Shown piece after piece: positions 24,442 through 28,300 of a DNA stretch of 28,300 nt. Source of the stretch: Deinococcus malanensis (lineage in GTDB: Bacteria; Deinococcota; Deinococci; Deinococcales; Deinococcaceae); the NCBI RefSeq assembly GCF_014647655.1, contig NZ_BMPP01000026.1, positions 1 to 28,300 on the forward strand, written 5' to 3'. A program made the translations under genes and the position numbers. Under the pieces are notes generated by a model. The model was not told where the DNA came from. It worked only from the letters and a program-made list of their open reading frames with translations, and did no database searches. How positions within the stretch are numbered: the stretch's first letter is position 1; every line of letters starts with the position of its first letter.

Positions 24442-25545
24442 ATGAGGAAAATACTCGTTCTAGGATCCACGCTGATGCTCAGTCTCTCCGCCGCCCAGAA
24501 ACCCGTCACTGTCGGCCTGGTGCTCGATGCAGGTGGCAAGAACGACCGCAGCTTCAATCAGGCCGCCTACGAAGGCGCCCTGCGCGCCAAACGCGATTTC
24601 AACGTGAACCTCGAAATCTTCGAACCCAGCAAGAACGGTGACCTCAACCCCGGCATCAACAAGTTCAGCAAAGCAGGCAAGGACCTCATCATCGGCGTCG
24701 GCTTCGTCGCCAACGCCGGCATCACTACGGCCGCCAAAGCCAACCCCACCAGCAAGTTCGCTGTCGTGGACGACCTGCCCACCGGCAACAACACGGCCGG
24801 ACTGCGCTTTCGCGAGCAGGAAGGCAGCTTCCTGGTCGGTTATATCGCCGCGCGTGCCAGCAGCACCGGTACGGTGGGCTTCGTGGGTGGGATGGACGTC
24901 CCGGTGATCAAGAAGTTCGAAGCCGGCTTCAAGGCGGGCGTGATGTTCAGTTGCCCCACCTGCAAGGTCGTGGTGCAGTTCGTCGGGGATACCCCCGAAG
25001 CCTGGAACAACCCTGCGAAAGCACGAACCATCGCCGCGGGCATGAGAGATCAGGGGGCGGACGTGATCTTCGCGGCGGCTGGCGGCAGCGGCAAAGGCGT
25101 CATCGATTACGTCAATAAAACTCAGTGCGTCAAGCGCACGGACCTGCCCAACGGCCTGACGTTCAAGCACAACCAGTTCACGGGCGTGCCCAAAAGTGCC
25201 GGGTACAAGGCGGCGTGCGCCGGGGATACCCGTCCGATGTTCTTTATCGGCGTGGACAGCAACCAGAACCACCTGGGCGATACCGACGACAGGAGCCGCA
25301 CGCTCAATCACGGGCTGACCAGCATGGTCAAACGCGTGGACAATGCGGTGTACGCCCAGATCCGCGACATGGTGCAGGGTGAGCCGTGGCGCAAAGGCGA
25401 CCGCAACTTCAGTCTGGAGAACGACGGCGTCGAGTACGCGCTGGACAGCTACAACCGTGCCCTGGTCCCGGCATCCCTTGAGAAGCAGCTCCAGACCGTG
25501 CAGCGTTTGATTCTCAATGGCACCATCAAAGTTCCCAAGGAATAA
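24442..25545 (+). CDS. BMP/PnrA-family nucleoside-binding protein
   Basis: A 367-residue secreted solute-binding protein of the basic membrane protein (Bmp/PnrA/Med) family, which bind purine or other nucleosides for ABC uptake. Residues 1-19 are a signal peptide (MRKILVLGSTLMLSLSAAQ) with an SAA cleavage site and no lipobox Cys, unlike the lipoprotein members. Family segments include LVLDAGGKNDRSFNQAAYEG, LIIGVGFVANAG, FREQEGSFLVGYIAA, VGFVGGMDVPVIKKFEAGF and ADVIFAAAGGSGKGVID. Two Cys (in SCPTCKVV) are close together, and two more occur later. ATG 24442 follows the -10 box by 7 bases; the TTG at 24433 lies inside that box. No permease or ATPase gene is adjacent, so it works with a transporter encoded elsewhere, or as a sensor-linked binding protein. 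Confidence 0.92.
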   Translation: MRKILVLGSTLMLSLSAAQKPVTVGLVLDAGGKNDRSFNQAAYEGALRAKRDFNVNLEIFEPSKNGDLNPGINKFSKAGKDLIIGVGFVANAGITTAAKANPTSKFAVVDDLPTGNNTAGLRFREQEGSFLVGYIAARASSTGTVGFVGGMDVPVIKKFEAGFKAGVMFSCPTCKVVVQFVGDTPEAWNNPAKARTIAAGMRDQGADVIFAAAGGSGKGVIDYVNKTQCVKRTDLPNGLTFKHNQFTGVPKSAGYKAACAGDTRPMFFIGVDSNQNHLGDTDDRSRTLNHGLTSMVKRVDNAVYAQIRDMVQGEPWRKGDRNFSLENDGVEYALDSYNRALVPASLEKQLQTVQRLILNGTIKVPKE

Positions 25546-25557
25546 GACTGAATGATC

Positions 25558-25598
25558 GTCACGGCTCAGCGCGACTTCCCTTCGCGCTGAGCCGTGAC
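25558..25598. terminator. Perfect 16-bp hairpin after the BMP gene
   Basis: GTCACGGCTCAGCGCG (25558-25573) pairs perfectly with CGCGCTGAGCCGTGAC (25583-25598) around a 9-base loop, 12 bases after the BMP stop. There is no T-run, so it may stop transcription from both directions; a minus-strand coding remnant ends on its far side. Confidence 0.8.
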
Positions 25599-25613
25599 CT
25601 TCCAGCCGGATAT

Positions 25614-25690
25614 TCAGGCAGGAGCCACCGACTCCTCTTCCGCGTCCGGAAGCTCGAACAGTTCCAGGCGAGTTTTCACGACCCTGATCC
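25614..25690 (-). pseudogene. 3' coding remnant on the minus strand
   Basis: A short minus-strand frame reads DPRIRVVKTRLELFELPD followed by AEEESVAPA and a TGA at 25614-25616. The composition, an acidic C-terminal tail with G/C-rich third positions, is that of a real protein end, and it stops just before the shared hairpin. No start codon or upstream body remains, because the PAS gene at 25730 takes its place. It is probably the leftover end of a lost gene; the family is unknown. Confidence 0.4.
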
Positions 25691-25717
25691 GTGGGTCCCC
25701 GTGTTCTGGTCCTGCGC

Positions 25718-25723
25718 TAGAGT
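25718..25723 (+). promoter_or_regulatory. Leaderless -10 box for the three-PAS gene
   Basis: TAGAGT ends 6 bases before GTG 25730. There is no Shine-Dalgarno sequence, so the mRNA should begin at or next to the start codon. No -35 stands out. Confidence 0.5.
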
Positions 25724-25729
25724 TTCGCC

Positions 25730-26839
25730 GTGTCTTTTCTCGATGCGTTCGCAGAAGCCATCAATGACGGCTTTGTCGCTGTGGATTCCAACTGGCAGGT
25801 GACCTTCCTCAACCGCCAGGCGCGGCTGATGCTCCGCCAGCCCGACACCAGCCAGCCCCTCTCCTTACAGGACCTGATCGCCGACGATCCCAAAACCAGC
25901 ACCTGGCGCGAACTGCGCCGCGCCCTCGACCAGCAGGTCACGGTGGAAGTCGACGTGTTCTACCCGGCGTTCTTCAGCTGGCACGAGGTGCGCGCCTTCC
26001 CCCTGGACGGCGGCCTGGGCTTGATCCTGCGTGACATCACTGACCGTCAATGGCTGCTGCGCAAGGAAGCCGAACGCGGGTACCTGCGCAACCTCTTCAA
26101 CGACGCTCCCATTGCTCTGTCGATACTGCGCGGGCCCCAGCACCAGTTCGAGTTCATCAACGACTTCGCACGGCAACTGATCGGCAACCGCAACGTGGAT
26201 GGCCTGACGGTTCGCGAAGCCTTCCCGGAACTTGAACAGCAGGGATTCTTTGAACTGCTTGATCAGGTGTACCGAACAGGGGTGGCCGTCGAAGGAACGG
26301 AGCGGCGCGCCCAGCTGACCGACCCGCACACCGGCGCGGTGAGGGACCTGTACATCAATTACGCGTACGTGCCGCTGCGCGGGTTCGACGCCGAAGTGTC
26401 TGGAGTCCTGAGCCTCTCCGTGGATGTGACCGCGTATGTGGAAGCACGTCTCGACCGTGAGCGGGAGGCCGAAGCACGCACGGCCGTCCTGAGCCACTTG
26501 CAGCAGGGCGTGATCGTCACGGACCCGAAGGGCCGGATCATTTTCGTGAATGATGAGGCTGCCCGCCTCCACGGGGTGAACCAGCTGGACGTGACGCCCG
26601 ACCGCTATACCAGCACCTATCGTCTACTCACGGTGGATGGCGACCCGCACCCGGTCGAGGACCTGCCACTTACCCGGGCGGTGCACGGGGAGGTGATCCA
26701 GGATGCCCGCTGGCGGATCGCCCGGCCGGATGGCAGTAGCCTGCTGGTCACGGGAAGCGCAAATCCTGTCTTTTCCGGTGATGGCTCCAGGGTCGGTGCA
26801 GTGCTGACGTTGCGCCCGGCTGAGGATTCGGGCGCGTAA
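25730..26839 (+). CDS. Three-PAS protein without output domain
   Basis: A 369-residue soluble protein made only of PAS domains: ~1-110 (DAFAEAINDGFVAVDSNWQV ... LGLILRDITDR), ~118-240 (NDAPIALSILRGPQHQFEFI ... GVLSLSVDVT) and ~250-362 (LQQGVIVTDPKGRIIFVNDE ... VGAVLTLRP). It ends seven residues after the last PAS strand (AEDSGA), where such proteins normally continue into a kinase, GGDEF or phosphatase. The start is GTG 25730, 6 bases after a TAGAGT -10 box. No output-domain remnant was found downstream, so it may be a stand-alone sensor or adaptor, or a gene that lost its 3' part. It has no flavin-Cys or haem-type signature. It lies just after the BMP gene but behind a strong hairpin. Confidence 0.88.
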   Translation: MSFLDAFAEAINDGFVAVDSNWQVTFLNRQARLMLRQPDTSQPLSLQDLIADDPKTSTWRELRRALDQQVTVEVDVFYPAFFSWHEVRAFPLDGGLGLILRDITDRQWLLRKEAERGYLRNLFNDAPIALSILRGPQHQFEFINDFARQLIGNRNVDGLTVREAFPELEQQGFFELLDQVYRTGVAVEGTERRAQLTDPHTGAVRDLYINYAYVPLRGFDAEVSGVLSLSVDVTAYVEARLDREREAEARTAVLSHLQQGVIVTDPKGRIIFVNDEAARLHGVNQLDVTPDRYTSTYRLLTVDGDPHPVEDLPLTRAVHGEVIQDARWRIARPDGSSLLVTGSANPVFSGDGSRVGAVLTLRPAEDSGA

Positions 26840-26870
26840 GGCCTGACCACGCGCTCAGGAGGTCGGATCT

Positions 26871-26903
26871 TTTCAGGGACTGGGACTGCATCCTTCCCTG
26901 AAA
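26871..26903. terminator. Hairpin after the three-PAS gene
   Basis: TTTCAGGGA (26871-26879) pairs with TCCCTGAAA (26895-26903) around a 15-base loop, 31 bases after the PAS-gene stop. A candidate terminator; no long T-run follows. The region from here to 27060 holds no gene. Confidence 0.5.
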
Positions 26904-27067
26904 GCCTGAGAAGACCAGTACGATACCGTGGGCCTGGCCCGTCCTGAGGGTCGCAGACGGGGCGGTACTGGCAGCACACGGAACACCGGCGTCATGAGCC
27001 CTCATTTCTGTCACGGGGTTGAAAGAGCCGTATGCCTATACTGCGCCCAATCCCCACCGAGGTGCTC

Positions 27068-27640
27068 ATGATCACAGCGTTCCAAGACGTCCTCATGCTC
27101 CTCGCCGAATGCCGTACGGACCGACAACTGCACGATGAGCTGCAGCTGCAGCTCATCGTGCACTGGACCCTCACCACCTGCCCCTCCACATTGTTGGTGA
27201 TCATCCCTGAACGCTCGAACTCAACGACCCCATCCCAGAAACTCACGTGGAGTACGTCAGATTCTTCACAGCCAGCCTCAACGCACTGCGTCATCAACTC
27301 CAGCAGCAACGAGAGGTTGCACAACTGTGCACCCTGGCCCTGACCTTCGCTGGCAAGGGCGATTTCGCAGAAGTGCCACCTGAACGCCATCAAGAACTGG
27401 TTGATCGGCGCAAAGAAAATTAACCCGAACCGCGAAGTCCTCTTCGTACTGCCTGAAGGGACGAAAGGCATCAAGCCGCTGTCCGGTTTCCTGATTGCCC
27501 GCGAAGGCGATCTCCCCCCACGCCTGGAAGAAACTCTTCACGCGTCTGTTGGCCTGAGCTGGACGCCTTCACCCGCTTGTCCCTGCTGCGCTGGAGGCCG
27601 GAGTGAAGATGCGCTGGAGCAGCGGATAGTGCAGGTCTGA
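27068..27640 (+). pseudogene. Hypothetical protein with two compensating frameshifts
   Basis: Family not recognised. From ATG 27068 (GAGGT 4-5 bases upstream, TATACT -10 at 27037-27042) the frame encodes MITAFQDVLMLLAECRTDRQ and on to STLLVIIPE. The protein then continues one frame off (LELNDPIPETHVEYVRFFTA, LRHQLQQQREVAQLCTLALT) from ~27213 to ~27350, and returns to the first frame (KCHLNAIKNWLIGAKKINPN, VLFVLPEGTKGIKPLSG) until the stop at 27640. Adding one C near 27213 and removing one G near 27350 would restore a single protein of about 190 residues. All three parts have clear coding character. A perfect 34-bp palindrome lies in the first part. Whether the gene is dead or the sequence has two errors cannot be told here. 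Confidence 0.55.
27129..27162. repeat. Perfect 34-bp palindrome
   Basis: The left half, TGCACGATGAGCTGCAG (27129-27145), is followed directly by its exact reverse complement (27146-27162) with no spacer. It lies 62 bases inside the hypothetical gene at 27068 and is translated as part of QLHDELQLQLIVH. It could form a 17-bp cruciform or an mRNA hairpin, and could be a binding site or the product of an inverted duplication. Confidence 0.9.
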
Positions 27641-27712
27641 GGAGGAGGAGTCTCAAGCCTTGCGCGCCCGACGAGCGCCCCGTGCCCGAAGATCTTTGGT
27701 GAGGGCGCCCGG

Positions 27713-27718
27713 CATAAT
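27713..27718 (+). promoter_or_regulatory. Possible leaderless -10 box
   Basis: CATAAT is one base from TATAAT and ends 7 bases before ATG 27726, where no ribosome binding site is seen. Confidence 0.3.
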
Positions 27719-27725
27719 GCGGCCG

Positions 27726-28185
27726 ATGCCCCTGCTGCACAGCGAAATCGCCACCACCCACTCTGGACCCCAGCCCACTGCCGGCTACCTCCTCAAAGTC
27801 ACCAACACCAGCACTCAGGCCCTCACCGTCGGCGCCGCCTGGCTCGTCGCGGACGACGCCCCACGCTCTTCCCCCACCTGCCGGTCACCTTGCAGCCCGG
27901 CCAGGATGCCCAGCTCTTCGTACCCGCCCGTATCGTGAGCGCCAGCATGCAACGCTCCGGTACCACCAACGCGTGAAGTTCGGGGCCTCTCCCCCACTAC
28001 TGGAGGCGTAATCGTCACCTGGAGTGCAACCGCCGGCGCCCGGCCAGGCAGATGGGCCGTGCACGCGCCGATCCTGGCCCAGGCTACGGCAAAGCCGCTG
28101 GCCGCGAACGTGTACGTCAGCGGCTGTCCGCCGCTTGAGCGGTTCACCCGGACCACCAGCCGCTTCCCGGCCCGGCGTTCAGGCC
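27726..28185 (+). pseudogene. Frameshifted hypothetical protein
   Basis: From ATG 27726 the frame encodes MPLLHSEIATTHSGPQPTAG, YLLKVTNTSTQALTVGAAWL and VADDAP. It then continues in a second frame from ~27865 (LPVTLQPGQDAQLFVPARIV, SASMQRSGTT, stop 27976), and apparently in a third from ~27969 (TREVRGLSPTTGGVIVTWSA, WAVHAPILAQATAKPLAANV). The beta-strand-like alternation and the phrase LKVTNTSTQALTVGAAWL recall immunoglobulin-like or tail-type structural proteins, but no family is recognised. Two indels are needed to join the parts, the first in a C run. The third part runs in frame into an IS110 tail, so the end of the gene has probably been replaced. Confidence 0.4.
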
Positions 28186-28196
28186 GTTCACGATGG

Positions 28197-28300
28197 CCCG
28201 GTTATGGTTTTGTCACCGCAGTGAGTGTGCTGGCCGAGACCCGAGGCTTTCACGGCTTGCATTCGAGCCGTCAACTTTCTGCGTACGCGGGCATTGCTCC
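28197..28300 (+). mobile_element. IS110-family transposase, C-terminal fragment
   Basis: The frame PGYGFVTAVSVLAETRGFHG followed by LHSSRQLSAYAGIA matches the C-terminal transposase_20 domain of IS110 proteins (PGIGxxTAxxLLAE ... SARQLxAYAGL). The N-terminal DEDD catalytic half that should lie about 200 residues upstream is absent; the preceding DNA encodes an unrelated hypothetical protein in the same frame. The element is therefore 5'-truncated here and continues beyond the right edge. Confidence 0.75.

Noticed and set aside
27815..28156. 113-residue minus-strand open frame
   Set aside because: The plus strand has better codon character over the same bases, although in shifted frames; the minus product has no domain.
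1..28300. CRISPR arrays, tRNA or rRNA genes, riboswitches, known defence systems
   Set aside because: No spaced repeat array, cloverleaf, rRNA segment or recognisable defence gene was seen in reading the window; short RNAs could still be missed by eye.

Overview
The window is GC-rich and gene-dense. It looks like a Deinococcus-type chromosome or megaplasmid. The reasons are the many PAS/GAF multi-sensor proteins, several genes whose TAnnnT -10 box sits 6-9 bases before the start codon (the leaderless layout common in Deinococcus), and the GC-rich third codon positions. The genus is an inference; there is no rRNA or other taxonomic marker here.

Layout. 1-7311 (minus strand): a LOV-PAS-PAS photosensor cut by the left edge; an RsbQ-like alpha/beta hydrolase that overlaps the end of a PAS-GAF-PAS-PAS-GAF-HD-GYP protein; and a REC-GAF-GGDEF diguanylate cyclase. 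7762-10308: a decayed MHYT fragment, an orphan OmpR-type response regulator, an unrecognised HTH protein with its own operator-like promoter, and a very small secreted peptide facing it. 10360-11692: mostly non-coding or decayed DNA with a TetR pseudogene. 11693-17394: a strong promoter with two palindromic operators, then an RpiR/MurR-type regulator, a sugar-binding protein, two permeases and a NagZ-like GH3 enzyme. This is probably an amino-sugar or cell-wall-sugar uptake operon, and a LacI-type regulator closes the cluster (17589-18608, minus). 18855-19506: a hypothetical gene that appears frameshifted. 19549-23704 (minus): a REC-GAF-GGDEF protein followed by a five-PAS histidine kinase. 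24442-26839: a BMP/PnrA-type nucleoside-binding protein and a three-PAS protein with no output domain. 27000-28300: two frameshifted hypothetical genes, one carrying a perfect 34-bp palindrome, and the tail of an IS110 transposase at the right edge.

How the genes fit together. Two GGDEF synthases and one HD-GYP phosphodiesterase, with LOV, PAS, GAF and REC inputs, make this a cyclic-di-GMP signalling neighbourhood. The most distinctive unit is the hydrolase/PAS/HD-GYP pair. It resembles the RsbQ-RsbP sensing module of Bacillus, but with a c-di-GMP-degrading output. The sugar operon is a separate unit, plausibly under double control by the RpiR and LacI proteins encoded at its two ends.

Caution: at least five apparent genes are broken by single-base shifts, several in C or G runs. 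Either this replicon holds many decaying genes or the sequence contains indel errors.
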